From an uncultured Collinsella sp. (GTDB taxonomy: Bacteria > Actinomycetota > Coriobacteriia > Coriobacteriales > Coriobacteriaceae), in assembly GCA_902482615.1 (NCBI GenBank), contig CABTAA010000004.1, positions 1 through 25,370 on the forward strand: a stretch of DNA of 25,370 nt, in the 5' to 3' direction. Positions 1 through 7,920 of this stretch are shown here, in pieces. The notes under the pieces are model-generated. The model was not told the origin of the DNA, searched no databases, and saw only the letters and a program-made list of their open reading frames with translations. The translations under genes were made by a program, and so were the position numbers. Each line of letters starts with the position of its first letter. Position 1 is the first letter of the stretch.

Positions 1-4
1 GGTG

Positions 5-1303
5 CTACCGGTGGTCGGCGATATAGCCCAAAGCGACGGCGGTATAGGCCGCGGCACCGAGCGGCAGCTCGGCATCGTTAAAACGTGCCTTGGGATGGTG
101 CTGGGCAAAGTGTTCGTCCGTGTCGGTTACGGCCGCGCCCACGGTAAAGTACGCACTCGGAATCTTGCTCGAGATAAGCGCGAAGTCCTCACTCGCCATG
201 GCATGGAAAAGCGGCAAGAAAGCCGCCTTGGGCAGCACTGCGCCCACGTAGCCAAGCGACGCCTGAGTCATATCGCTGTCGAGTACAAGCGGCGGAACAT
301 CCGAAAGCGTCTCGATGGTCGCCGGCGTACGATATGTTGTGGCAACGCCGTTAACGACCTCCGCGATGCGGGTCTTGAGGTGCTCCATGAGCTCAACATC
401 AAAGCCGCGCAGCGTTCCCTCGAGCACGCAGGTGTCGGGGATGACGTTGGCCGCCAAGCCGCCAGCAAACTTACCAACGGTAAGTGCGACTTCCTTGGCC
501 GCCGGCACCTCGCGGGCGATAAGCTCCTGGAGCGCCAGGTGCACATGGACGCCGGCCGTGATGGGGTCGATGCAGATCTCGGGGCTCGAGCCATGGCCGC
601 CCTTGCCCTGGAGCGTGATGCGGAAACCGTACACGCCCGAAAGCGCTGGACTGCCGTAGAGCACCAGGCCAAGCGGCGACTGTCTGTTGACATGCATGGC
701 AAAGGCCGCCTGAGGGCGCGGGTTCTCGAGCAAGCCGTCGGCGATGGCAGCGCGTGCCCCCTCAAAGGTCTCCTCGCCCGGCTGGAACAGCAGTTTGACG
801 GTGGCATTGGCGTCGACGAGCTCGGCCTCGCGGGCCTTGAGCAGGCGCGCCGCACCAAGCAGCGCCGTCGCGTGCATATCGTGACCGCAAGCATGCATGC
901 AGCCATTGGTGGATGCAAAGGGCTCGCCGGATTCCTCGACAACGGGCAGGGCATCCATATCGCCTCGGAGCATGACGACCGTTCCGGCCTGCTCGTCCTT
1001 GCGCGTGCCATTGCCCTGAGCGGCCGCGGCCGCACCGGCACCGATCAGGCCAACGACGCAGGAACCGTCGACGAGCGTGGTATGGGGGATGTCCATCTCG
1101 TCCAGACGTGCCTGGATATAGGCAGACGTCTGCGGAAGATTGTTACCGAGCTCGGGCATCTGGTGTAGATCGTGTCGCCACGCAGCGAGCTCGTCTGCAA
1201 AAGCCTGAGCTTCTGCGACAAGACCGTCACCGATAGCGGTCTGCGCCGCTGTGGTAGCCTGAGGCGCTGGTTGCGGTTGAAAATCGGACAGAGCTGGTAC
1301 CAT
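5..1303 (-). CDS. M20D-family metal-dependent amidohydrolase / peptidase
   Basis: This 432-residue cytosolic protein belongs to the M20D group (hippurate / IAA-amino-acid hydrolase type), which cleaves N-acyl or amide bonds of amino-acid conjugates using two metals. Visible motifs are LRGDMDALPV (about 112-121), HACGHDMH (137-144, Cys139 and His141 as likely metal ligands), PGEETFEGA with the catalytic/metal Glu pair (177-178), His204, the dimerisation-domain motif GKGGHGSSPE (233-242), and a C-terminal HAMASEDF. The length is slightly above the usual ~390-400 because of an Ala/Gln-rich N-terminus and an Ala-rich insert near 88-96. The ATG at 1303 is chosen because GGAGGG lies seven bases upstream; the reading frame extends further but over a neighbour's terminator. 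No signal peptide is seen. The family is secure, the substrate unknown. Confidence 0.9.
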   Translation of the reverse strand: MVPALSDFQPQPAPQATTAAQTAIGDGLVAEAQAFADELAAWRHDLHQMPELGNNLPQTSAYIQARLDEMDIPHTTLVDGSCVVGLIGAGAAAAAQGNGTRKDEQAGTVVMLRGDMDALPVVEESGEPFASTNGCMHACGHDMHATALLGAARLLKAREAELVDANATVKLLFQPGEETFEGARAAIADGLLENPRPQAAFAMHVNRQSPLGLVLYGSPALSGVYGFRITLQGKGGHGSSPEICIDPITAGVHVHLALQELIAREVPAAKEVALTVGKFAGGLAANVIPDTCVLEGTLRGFDVELMEHLKTRIAEVVNGVATTYRTPATIETLSDVPPLVLDSDMTQASLGYVGAVLPKAAFLPLFHAMASEDFALISSKIPSAYFTVGAAVTDTDEHFAQHHPKARFNDAELPLGAAAYTAVALGYIADHR

Positions 1304-1333
1304 AGATGCCCTCCAGTAACGTTTTTGCAGCAC

Positions 1334-1355
1334 GCACTTTGATAGCGTAAAGTGC
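1334..1355. promoter_or_regulatory. Small inverted repeat upstream of the amidohydrolase (possible operator)
   Basis: GCACTTT and AAAGTGC form 7-bp arms around an 8-base centre, about 30 bases upstream of the amidohydrolase start. There is no U-tract, so a terminator is unlikely. A TTGCAC hexamer on the minus strand overlaps it and could be part of a -35 region. The regulatory role is inference. Confidence 0.3.
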
Positions 1356-1381
1356 AAGGCACAACTGTAAGGGCATGACAT

Positions 1382-1407
1382 AAAAAATGCCGCCCTGGGA
1401 GGGCGGC
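1382..1407 (-). terminator. Rho-independent terminator of the EamA transporter gene
   Basis: An 8-bp perfect GC-rich stem (GCCGCCCT / AGGGCGGC, loop GGG) is followed on the minus strand by six U residues. It lies 13 bases past the transporter stop codon. Confidence 0.9.
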
Positions 1408-1419
1408 GCAACAAGTTGT

Positions 1420-2403
1420 TTACAATTGCGGGTGTGATTTTCGGCGCAAGAAATCGAAATGCGTCTCGCTCAAAATAATCGACAGGAAGATGAGCGCAAA
1501 GCCGGCAAGCAGGCGCGAGGTGAGCGCCTCCCCCATCAGCAGCACCGAGAACAGCACGCCCGAGGGGGACTCCATCGAAAGAAGCAGTGAGCCCGTCGAG
1601 GCCGGGACGTGCGCCAAGCCGACGTTTTGGATGAGCAGCGCCACGCACGTGCAGCCCACCGAGAGGAAGGCCATCACGCCGATAAAGCTCGGCGTCCACA
1701 CGGACGCGGGCGCTTGGGTCTCGAACAACAGCGACGAGATCAGGCTCAAGACGCCATTGCCCACAAACATCCAAAACGTGATGACGTTGATGTCCATCTT
1801 GCGACCGTACTTGGCGGTCACCGCCATCTGGATGGCAAAGAAGACCGCGCCGCCCAGCGTAATGGCATCGCCGGCATTGAACTCGACGCTATCGAGCGCC
1901 ACCAAGCCAATGCCCGCCAGGCACAGCAACGCGGCGCCCAAGTTGTAACGGGTAAGCTTTTCGCCGCTTAGGACGTAGCTCGCAAACGGAACCAAGATGC
2001 AGTACGTGCCCGTCAAAAACGCGCTTTTGCCTGCCGTGGTCTGCGCCAGGCCGATCGTCTGCAGTCCGTATGCTCCCCACATGAGCGCACCCATGCCCAG
2101 TCCGACGATCAGGTTGCGGGCATTGAAATGAGCGATGATGCGCTTATGGAAAATGGCAAACATAACCAGTGATGCCGGAAGAAAGCGAACGTAGACCAGC
2201 TCGAACACCGGCATGGTGTCGAGCGCGCCCTTCATAGTGGTAAAGGAGTAGCCCCAGATGACCGCCACCGAAAATAGCAGAACTTTCCAGAACAGCGGCG
2301 AGCGTGCGCCGGCACCCCGGGGAATACCGCCCGCGCCCAAATCCTCACGGGCCACAGGGCTATCGGGCATGTTTTCGATTTCGTTGGCAGCGTATTGGGC
2401 CAT
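1420..2403 (-). CDS. DMT-superfamily (EamA) transporter
   Basis: A 327-residue integral membrane protein of the drug/metabolite transporter superfamily, with two EamA repeats and about ten hydrophobic segments; these proteins export metabolites or amino acids across the plasma membrane. Typical features are VAVIWGYSFTTMKGALD in the first helix, the VRFLPASLVMF segment, and the second-repeat stretch VPASTGSLLLSMESPSGVLFSVLLMGEALT just before the last helices, where DMT exporters usually carry an E-P-x-G element. A polar ~40-residue N-terminal tail precedes helix 1. The ATG at 2403 has CGAGGA about eight bases upstream; a longer start at 2418 would bury that site inside the gene. It has its own likely promoter and a strong terminator, so it appears monocistronic. 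The substrate cannot be told from sequence. Confidence 0.9.
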   Translation of the reverse strand: MAQYAANEIENMPDSPVAREDLGAGGIPRGAGARSPLFWKVLLFSVAVIWGYSFTTMKGALDTMPVFELVYVRFLPASLVMFAIFHKRIIAHFNARNLIVGLGMGALMWGAYGLQTIGLAQTTAGKSAFLTGTYCILVPFASYVLSGEKLTRYNLGAALLCLAGIGLVALDSVEFNAGDAITLGGAVFFAIQMAVTAKYGRKMDINVITFWMFVGNGVLSLISSLLFETQAPASVWTPSFIGVMAFLSVGCTCVALLIQNVGLAHVPASTGSLLLSMESPSGVLFSVLLMGEALTSRLLAGFALIFLSIILSETHFDFLRRKSHPQL

Positions 2404-2443
2404 GGAACATCCTCGCACTCAATCTGGGCGTGGTGTCCGCACG

Positions 2444-2472
2444 CGTATGGCTGCGTGCCGCCTCATGGTCAA
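2444..2472 (-). promoter_or_regulatory. Candidate sigma-70 promoter of the EamA transporter
   Basis: TTGACC (2472-2467) is a five-of-six -35 match, followed after exactly 17 bases by CATACG (2449-2444), a weak -10. The transcription start would fall about 30 bases before the ATG. Confidence 0.4.
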
Positions 2473-2534
2473 ATAAAAACAGGGCGTACCGGACCCCCCG
2501 GAGCCGCATTCACGCCAATCTGACGTTCAATTTC

Positions 2535-2563
2535 AAGGGCGCGACCAGAAGGTCAGCGCCCTT
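2535..2563. terminator. Hairpin downstream of the YhgE pair, likely terminator
   Basis: AAGGGCGC-GACC pairs with GGTC-A-GCGCCCTT around an AGAA loop (12 bp with one bulge). It lies about 75 bases after the stop of the second YhgE gene. The U-tract is short and broken on both strands, so efficiency is uncertain; it may act in either direction. Confidence 0.6.
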
Positions 2564-2638
2564 TCATTTCACGTCACCTTGGCGCAAATGCGGCTCGCTC
2601 GCTGGCATTAGTGCTACATCAGCGTTAACGTTGCCGCA

Positions 2639-4828
2639 CTAAATTAGCTTTGTCGACTCCAACTTTTCGATGATCCAGTCGTTGGCTTTGATGACCGGGC
2701 GGCGGAAGACGACGCCCAGGGCCAGAGACGGAATCAGATAGCTCGCCAGAATGCCCAGTTCAATCCAGTACTCCATATGGTAGGCGCCAGCCATGGCGGC
2801 ATGCATGGCGTTGATGCCGTGAGTGAACGGCAGGAACGGATAGATCGCCTGGAACACAGGACCGGTCATCTCGATGGGGAACGTGCCGCCCGAACCGCCG
2901 ACCTGCATGACCAACAGCACGACAGCGAGCGCCTTGCCGATATCGCCAAACGAAACCGTAAGCGTGTAGACGATATTGGAGAACACGAGACTCGCGACCC
3001 AGCCCGCCAGCACAAACTGCAGCGGGTTGTCGCACTGAATGCCAAAGAACAGGATGTCGCCCGCGCACACGAGCGTTGCCTGCAGCAGGGCCAAACCGCC
3101 AAAGAACAGGTAGCGACCCAGGTAGATCTCGTGCAGGCGCACGGGGATGAGCTCGTTGATAAGCTCATCGTCAACCGAGACCTTCATCATGGCCGCCAGC
3201 ACGATCGAGCCGACCCAGAGCGACAGAATCGTGTAGAACGGCGCCATGGCTGAACCGTAGTTGCGGATCGGATAGACCGGCTTGCGGTCGAGTGCGACGG
3301 GACCGGAAAGCGACACGGCAAGGCCCTCGGGGTCGTTGCCAATCATCGTCTTGATCGTGGCAAGGTCGTCCGACATCAGGGCGCCATCGAGCTCGTCCTT
3401 AAACGCGCTGATCTTGTCCGACGCCTCGCCCAGCTGATCGGAAGCCTTGTTGACCAGCTTTGCAGCCTTGGAGAGGCCCTTTGCCAGCGAACCGGATGCG
3501 TCGGTCAGGCCGTCTACGGCGCTATCCAGATCACCCGAGATGCCATCGAGCGAGTCCAGGATGCCCGAAACCGTCTTCTTGAGCTCCTTGGCCTTAACCG
3601 AGAACGTGGAATCGTAGTCGGACTTGGCGCCCGAAATGCCCGCCTTGGCATCGGCGATGGCCTGATCGACCTCGGCACGCGTGCTGTTGACCTCTGCCAT
3701 GCTGTCAGAAAGGGACTTAGCAGTTGCCGTCAAGTCCTTGGCGTTGTTGCGATACTCCACCGCGATCCTGCCCAGCGATGTTGCCACAGATTTAAGGCTC
3801 TCCTGGAGCTTTTCGTCACTGACCTGCTCGGCAAAGCCGCGGAGCTGGTCGGCCGTGGCGTCGATATCGTCGGCATGTGTATTGAGCGCCGCCGCGGCAT
3901 CGTTGAGCTGAGACACCGTAAGGTCGACATGCTGATTCGCGGCATCGAATGCCTTCGCAAGCTCGGCGGACACGTTGTCGAACGAGCCCGCGCTTCCGTC
4001 AATCGCGGCGTTGATGGCGTCGTTGGCGGCCTTCAGCGCTTCTTTGGAATCGCTCATGCCGCTCTTGGCATGCTCCATCAACTGCTTGGTCGACTCATCG
4101 ACCGTACCCGTCTGCTGGAGCATACCGCTCGCCGACGTCAACGAATCGGACGTAGAGCTCAAAATGCCCGCCAGCGACGAAGCATTTGCCTGAACGTCTC
4201 GCAGGTCCTCAATCGAATCGCCAAGCGTCGAGGACAGGTTGGCGATAAAGTTGCTGACCTGGTCGGTGCTCATGTAATCGAGCAGGCTGGACACCGTCTT
4301 AAGACCGATGCTCGTAATGGTCTCGGTAAAAGTTTCGTTAACCTGGCTCTGAACGGCACTCGAACCCTTCTCGGTCACGATCTGCGCAATGGCGTTGGCC
4401 TTCTGGTTCTCGTAAAACTCGATATCGGCGTGTTTCACGTCGGTCGAGAAAAGCGTCATCATGTCAGCGCTAAACGTTTTGGGGATAACGACGGCAGCAT
4501 AGTACGCGCCCGACTTAACGCCCTCGATAGCCTTTTCGCGATTGTTGAGCACAACCCAATCGAAGCTCTCGTTGCCGCGTAGGGTGGCGGTCACGTTTTC
4601 GCCCACGTTGACCTCGACGGGGATCAAATCGCTCTCGTAACCCTCATCGGTGTTGACCACGGCGATCTTAAGATTGCCGGTGTTGCCGTACGGATCCCAG
4701 CTGCCGGCGATGTTAAACCACGCGTACAGACACGGTACGATAATGAGGCCCATCACGACAACCAAGCCGATCACGGAGCGAGACACGTTTTGGACATCGC
4801 GCTTAAACAGATGCAGGATGTTCTTCAT
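2639..4828 (-). CDS. YhgE/Pip-type membrane protein (second of tandem pair)
   Basis: A 729-residue protein of the YhgE/Pip family (ABC-2 permease-like architecture; relatives include phage-infection protein Pip and the type VII accessory protein EsaA). One N-terminal helix (about 19-40) ends in the family motif PCLYAWFNIAGSWDPYGNT. A long extracytoplasmic region (about 60-500) follows, rich in Ala/Ser/Asp with predicted long helices (repeated LxxAxxxL and SGxLxxAxDxL patterns). The C-terminal multi-helix membrane block (about 519-710) contains GGTFPIEM (647-654) before the PFLPFTHGINAMHAA segment. The start is fixed by a near-perfect ribosome site and by the stop of the upstream paralogue directly before it, which implies co-translation. 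The exact function is unknown; an envelope-spanning or export role is inferred from family. Confidence 0.88.
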   Translation of the reverse strand: MKNILHLFKRDVQNVSRSVIGLVVVMGLIIVPCLYAWFNIAGSWDPYGNTGNLKIAVVNTDEGYESDLIPVEVNVGENVTATLRGNESFDWVVLNNREKAIEGVKSGAYYAAVVIPKTFSADMMTLFSTDVKHADIEFYENQKANAIAQIVTEKGSSAVQSQVNETFTETITSIGLKTVSSLLDYMSTDQVSNFIANLSSTLGDSIEDLRDVQANASSLAGILSSTSDSLTSASGMLQQTGTVDESTKQLMEHAKSGMSDSKEALKAANDAINAAIDGSAGSFDNVSAELAKAFDAANQHVDLTVSQLNDAAAALNTHADDIDATADQLRGFAEQVSDEKLQESLKSVATSLGRIAVEYRNNAKDLTATAKSLSDSMAEVNSTRAEVDQAIADAKAGISGAKSDYDSTFSVKAKELKKTVSGILDSLDGISGDLDSAVDGLTDASGSLAKGLSKAAKLVNKASDQLGEASDKISAFKDELDGALMSDDLATIKTMIGNDPEGLAVSLSGPVALDRKPVYPIRNYGSAMAPFYTILSLWVGSIVLAAMMKVSVDDELINELIPVRLHEIYLGRYLFFGGLALLQATLVCAGDILFFGIQCDNPLQFVLAGWVASLVFSNIVYTLTVSFGDIGKALAVVLLVMQVGGSGGTFPIEMTGPVFQAIYPFLPFTHGINAMHAAMAGAYHMEYWIELGILASYLIPSLALGVVFRRPVIKANDWIIEKLESTKLI

Positions 4829-4846
4829 TTATGCCTCACCTCCTTT
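4829..4846 (-). promoter_or_regulatory. Strong Shine-Dalgarno of the second YhgE gene
   Basis: AAAGGAGGTGA (4846-4836) lies within the last codons of the upstream paralogue, seven bases before ATG 4828. It is the strongest ribosome site seen in the window and suggests high or independent initiation of the downstream subunit. Confidence 0.8.
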
Positions 4847-7645
4847 GGAGTGCTTGCCAAGCGCGGTGGTATCTCCATCATTTGTGGCTGTGCTGTCGCT
4901 GCCCTGAGATTTATGGTGCGAGCCGATATGCGGCAAGCGGCCCGTGGACTGATCGCCGCCCTTGGCACCACGCTCGCTGGCGTTGAGGCCAAACATGTGG
5001 CGGGCGGCAGGAATGGCGGCCGTGTGTTCGCGCATCTCGCGACGCAGGTCCTCATCCGAAAGCGCCGAGATGCGCATCTGGGTATTGAGGCTCGCTCGGA
5101 TATATTCGATATTGATCAGCCAGCCGCAGATGGCAATAACCGAGATGATCCAAATGACAAGCAGGATGATCTTGCCGTTATTGTCGATATCGAGAACCGT
5201 CGACAGGACAAAGAGCAGGACCTGAACGCCCACCACGGCGGCAAAACCGCCCTTGATGTAGTACGGGTAGCGATGTTCAAAGGCGACCGCATGATCGAGC
5301 AGTTCGCGACGGTACGAATCGGAATCGAGCATGACGCGCATGGCCGTGCGCAGCGAGTAGCGCTGGCGCGGCAGGTCGTTGGACTCGCAAATCATCATAC
5401 CGGTCGTGGAGAGCTGTTTATCAAAGAGCAGGTTAAGGTTGAGCAGCAGCGGACGCAGCTGCAGGCCGATAAAGAGCGCCACGATCAAGAACACGCCCAG
5501 AATGCACAGGTTAAACAGGTAGTTGAACGAATACATGCCGCCGACCGTCTCGCGCAGCAGATTGATGCCGTAGGTAAAGGGCAGCAGCGGGTGCAGCCAC
5601 TGGAAGAAGCCTGGCATCATCTCGATGGGGTACATGCCCGACGAACCCGGGATCTGCACGATAACCAGAATGACGCCGATAGCCTTGCCGATATGCTTAA
5701 ACGTGGTGGACAGCGCATAGATGATATTGACGTAGGTGAACGAGATGGCGATGCCGCCCAGCACGAACAGCAGCGGGCTGACGCACTGCACGCCGATCAC
5801 CAGATCGCCTACCGTAACGATGATGGCCTGCAACGCGCCCAGGATCACCAGGAGCAACCAGCGGCCAAAGTAGCCCTGACGCGCGGTAAAGCTGCCGATG
5901 CCTTCGCGGTCGACCTCGAGCCTGTAGATGGCGATAAGCACGTAGCCGCCCACCCACAGCGCCAGATTGGTATAGAACGGGGCAATGCCCGAACCAAAGC
6001 TCTTGACCGGGTAAATTGACTTTGAGGTCAGCTCGACCGGAGATGCCATGAAGTCTGCAACATCATCGACGTCGACGCCCATCAGGCCGGCCAGCTCGCC
6101 CATGGACTCGGAGGTCTGTAGCGCCGCGATGTCGTTGGCGGCGGTTGCGAGCTTGTCCTGGACCTTGGCAAGCGAGGCATCGGTCTGGGACAGCGTGGTC
6201 TTGGCCTGACCGAGCGTGGCGTTGAGTTGCGAAAGTGTACCGTGCGCACTTGCAATAGTAGGCGTGAGGCCAGACACGATTCCCGTCAGATCACCCGAGA
6301 CGGCGGCAAACGAATCAAGTGCGCTCGAGACCTTCGGCAGCGCGTTTTGACCCAGGTCCGTCTGAGCCTGGCCAAGGTTGGTCGCACCGGTCTGAATTGC
6401 ATTATTGATAGCGTCGCTGGCACCCGAGACAGCCGCAGCGTCATTCGCCATGGCGCTCGACTGCGCAGACAGACCGTCCTTGATGCTCTGAAGCTTTTCA
6501 TTCTGCTCGCGGAGCAAATCGATGATCGATACAATGCGCGCGTCAATTTCCTTGGAACCTGTCGACGTGTCATTGACGAGAATTTCCAAGTGCCCGATAA
6601 CGGCCTTATTGTGGTCGATCGTCGCTTGGAGAGACTCAAGCGAGTTGTCGATACGGGTAGTCGTAGATGCGACCGTGCCCGTCAGCTTGCCAATCGCAGC
6701 GTTTGCGGAGGCTGACGTCTTGGTGAGCGCAAGGCTGCCTTCCGAGAGCGCCTTGGAGAGCGAGGCGACAGAGTTGCCCGCCGTGGCGCGAGCCTCGCCC
6801 AGCAGGTCATTGCCCTGGGAGATCGCCTGCGTCAGCGACGGCGCCTGACCCTGCAGACCGGCAAGTGCCGCATCTGCCGAGGCAATGGAACCACTCGTCT
6901 TATCGATGGCGGCATTCATGTCGCCAATCGAATCACGCACTTCGCCCAACGTATCGGAAGCCTCTGATACCGAACCGGCCAACGAATCCTGAGTCTGGGT
7001 TGCCTTGTCCTTTAAATCGACTCCGGCATCCTTGGCGATACCGGCAACAGTCTTGCCTACCGTAGAGACAAATTCCGAGTTGATCTGCTCCTCGATGGTG
7101 TTTGCACCGGTATCGGTAACCTTGGGCGCAATGGCGCTCTTCTTCTCATTGACGTAGTACGTGAGCTTGGGCTGATGGTAGTTGCCGTCGAGCATCGAAA
7201 CCAGGTTATCCGAGAAGTTCTTGGGAATCACGATAGCGGCATAGTACTCGCCGCTCTCGACGCCCTCCTTGGCATCGGCCGTCGAGTCGACGAACGTCCA
7301 GCCCAACTGATGATTCTCCTTGAGCTGGTCGACCACTTTGTCGCCAGCGTTGAGCTCACCCACCAAGTCGTTTTGGGTGCCTCGATCGTTGTTGGCGATA
7401 GCAATCTTGATGCCTTGGGTGTTTCCATACGGATCCCAGTTTGCCACGATGTTATACCAGGCATACAGCGAGGGAATAACGCACACGCCTAGGGTAACCA
7501 CCAGGGCGACGGGGTTCACAAGCAGTCGCTTAATGTCGCGCTTAAATATCGCAAAGGACACCTTTGCATTGGATAGTTTGCTGCCGAGACTCACGCTTGG
7601 ACCATCCATCCTGTCGTTAAATCGAATCGTACTATCGACAACCAT
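4829..7645 (-). CDS. YhgE/Pip-type membrane protein with C-terminal two-helix extension (first of tandem pair)
   Basis: A 938-residue paralogue of the gene that follows it. The N-terminal helix (about 45-66) ends in PSLYAWYNIVANWDPYGNTQ, nearly the same motif as in its partner. A large extracytoplasmic helical region (about 90-560) follows, then the multi-helix C-terminal membrane block with GSSGMYPIEM and LPFTYGINLLRETVGG. Unlike its partner it continues for about 190 more residues (from about 751) with a charged cytosolic segment, two further hydrophobic helices (about 798-818 and 826-846) and a polar Gly/Ser/His-rich tail. The ATG at 7645 lacks a clear ribosome site; an internal ATG at 7609 is possible but also poorly supported. 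The pair probably forms a hetero-oligomer, by inference from the abutting genes. It is likely transcribed from the candidate promoter at 7701-7729. Confidence 0.88.
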   Translation of the reverse strand: MVVDSTIRFNDRMDGPSVSLGSKLSNAKVSFAIFKRDIKRLLVNPVALVVTLGVCVIPSLYAWYNIVANWDPYGNTQGIKIAIANNDRGTQNDLVGELNAGDKVVDQLKENHQLGWTFVDSTADAKEGVESGEYYAAIVIPKNFSDNLVSMLDGNYHQPKLTYYVNEKKSAIAPKVTDTGANTIEEQINSEFVSTVGKTVAGIAKDAGVDLKDKATQTQDSLAGSVSEASDTLGEVRDSIGDMNAAIDKTSGSIASADAALAGLQGQAPSLTQAISQGNDLLGEARATAGNSVASLSKALSEGSLALTKTSASANAAIGKLTGTVASTTTRIDNSLESLQATIDHNKAVIGHLEILVNDTSTGSKEIDARIVSIIDLLREQNEKLQSIKDGLSAQSSAMANDAAAVSGASDAINNAIQTGATNLGQAQTDLGQNALPKVSSALDSFAAVSGDLTGIVSGLTPTIASAHGTLSQLNATLGQAKTTLSQTDASLAKVQDKLATAANDIAALQTSESMGELAGLMGVDVDDVADFMASPVELTSKSIYPVKSFGSGIAPFYTNLALWVGGYVLIAIYRLEVDREGIGSFTARQGYFGRWLLLVILGALQAIIVTVGDLVIGVQCVSPLLFVLGGIAISFTYVNIIYALSTTFKHIGKAIGVILVIVQIPGSSGMYPIEMMPGFFQWLHPLLPFTYGINLLRETVGGMYSFNYLFNLCILGVFLIVALFIGLQLRPLLLNLNLLFDKQLSTTGMMICESNDLPRQRYSLRTAMRVMLDSDSYRRELLDHAVAFEHRYPYYIKGGFAAVVGVQVLLFVLSTVLDIDNNGKIILLVIWIISVIAICGWLINIEYIRASLNTQMRISALSDEDLRREMREHTAAIPAARHMFGLNASERGAKGGDQSTGRLPHIGSHHKSQGSDSTATNDGDTTALGKHSKGGEA

Positions 7646-7700
7646 TGTAGTAGGCGCTTTAACGTCTCAAAGCACAATGGTGTTGAGTTTTGCGGGTAGC

Positions 7701-7736
7701 AATATACTACGAAGATGAGTTAACGTACAGATGTAC
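7701..7736 (-). promoter_or_regulatory. Candidate promoter with overlapping palindrome for the YhgE pair
   Basis: TATATT (7706-7701) preceded by TAG and, after 17 bases, TGTACG (7729-7724) form a plausible promoter about 45 bases before the first YhgE start. The -35 overlaps a 12-base palindrome, GTACA-GA-TGTAC (7725-7736), positioned as a repressor operator would be. The regulator is not in the window. Confidence 0.4.
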
Positions 7737-7783
7737 AGTATCCTAAATTTCAGCAGGTCACAAAACCACAACCCGCACAAATA

Positions 7784-7812
7784 AATGATCCCTTGGGGAC
7801 GAAGGGATCATT
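7784..7812 (-). terminator. Hairpin terminator downstream of htpG
   Basis: A perfect 11-bp stem, AATGATCCCTT / AAGGGATCATT, with a 7-base loop. On the minus strand it is followed by a U-rich TTTATTTG. It lies beyond the longer inverted repeat at 7821-7890 and probably ends htpG transcription. Confidence 0.6.
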
Positions 7813-7820
7813 CAAAAGGA

Positions 7821-7890
7821 AACGAGAGTGGAAAATCTCCCACTTCAAGCCCGCATTCGAGCCAAAAGTGGGAGATTATCCACTCTCGTT
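7821..7890. repeat. Long near-perfect inverted repeat between htpG and the YhgE pair
   Basis: The arms 7821-7845 and 7866-7890 pair over 24 of 25 positions (AACGAGAGTGG, one A-T pair, one A-A mismatch, then AATCTCCCACTT), with a 20-base loop. It starts 30 bases after the htpG stop. On the minus strand CUCGUUUCCUUUUG follows, so it may assist termination, but the stem is much longer than needed. It could be a dispersed intergenic hairpin or a small structured RNA. Confidence 0.75.
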
Positions 7891-7920
7891 CTAATCTAGT
7901 TACGGTGCCGTATCCCCGAA

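Noticed and set aside
2..1168. Long plus-strand open frame opposite the amidohydrolase
   Set aside because: It is the antisense shadow of a gene with intact M20 motifs; its product is Arg/Gly/Ala-rich without recognisable motifs.
1304..1774. N-terminal extension of the amidohydrolase frame
   Set aside because: It would cross the EamA terminator and part of the EamA gene; a good ribosome site marks ATG 1303.
4790..6019. 409-codon plus-strand open frame opposite the YhgE pair
   Set aside because: Antisense to conserved YhgE membrane segments; composition is Arg/Asp/Gln-rich and domainless.
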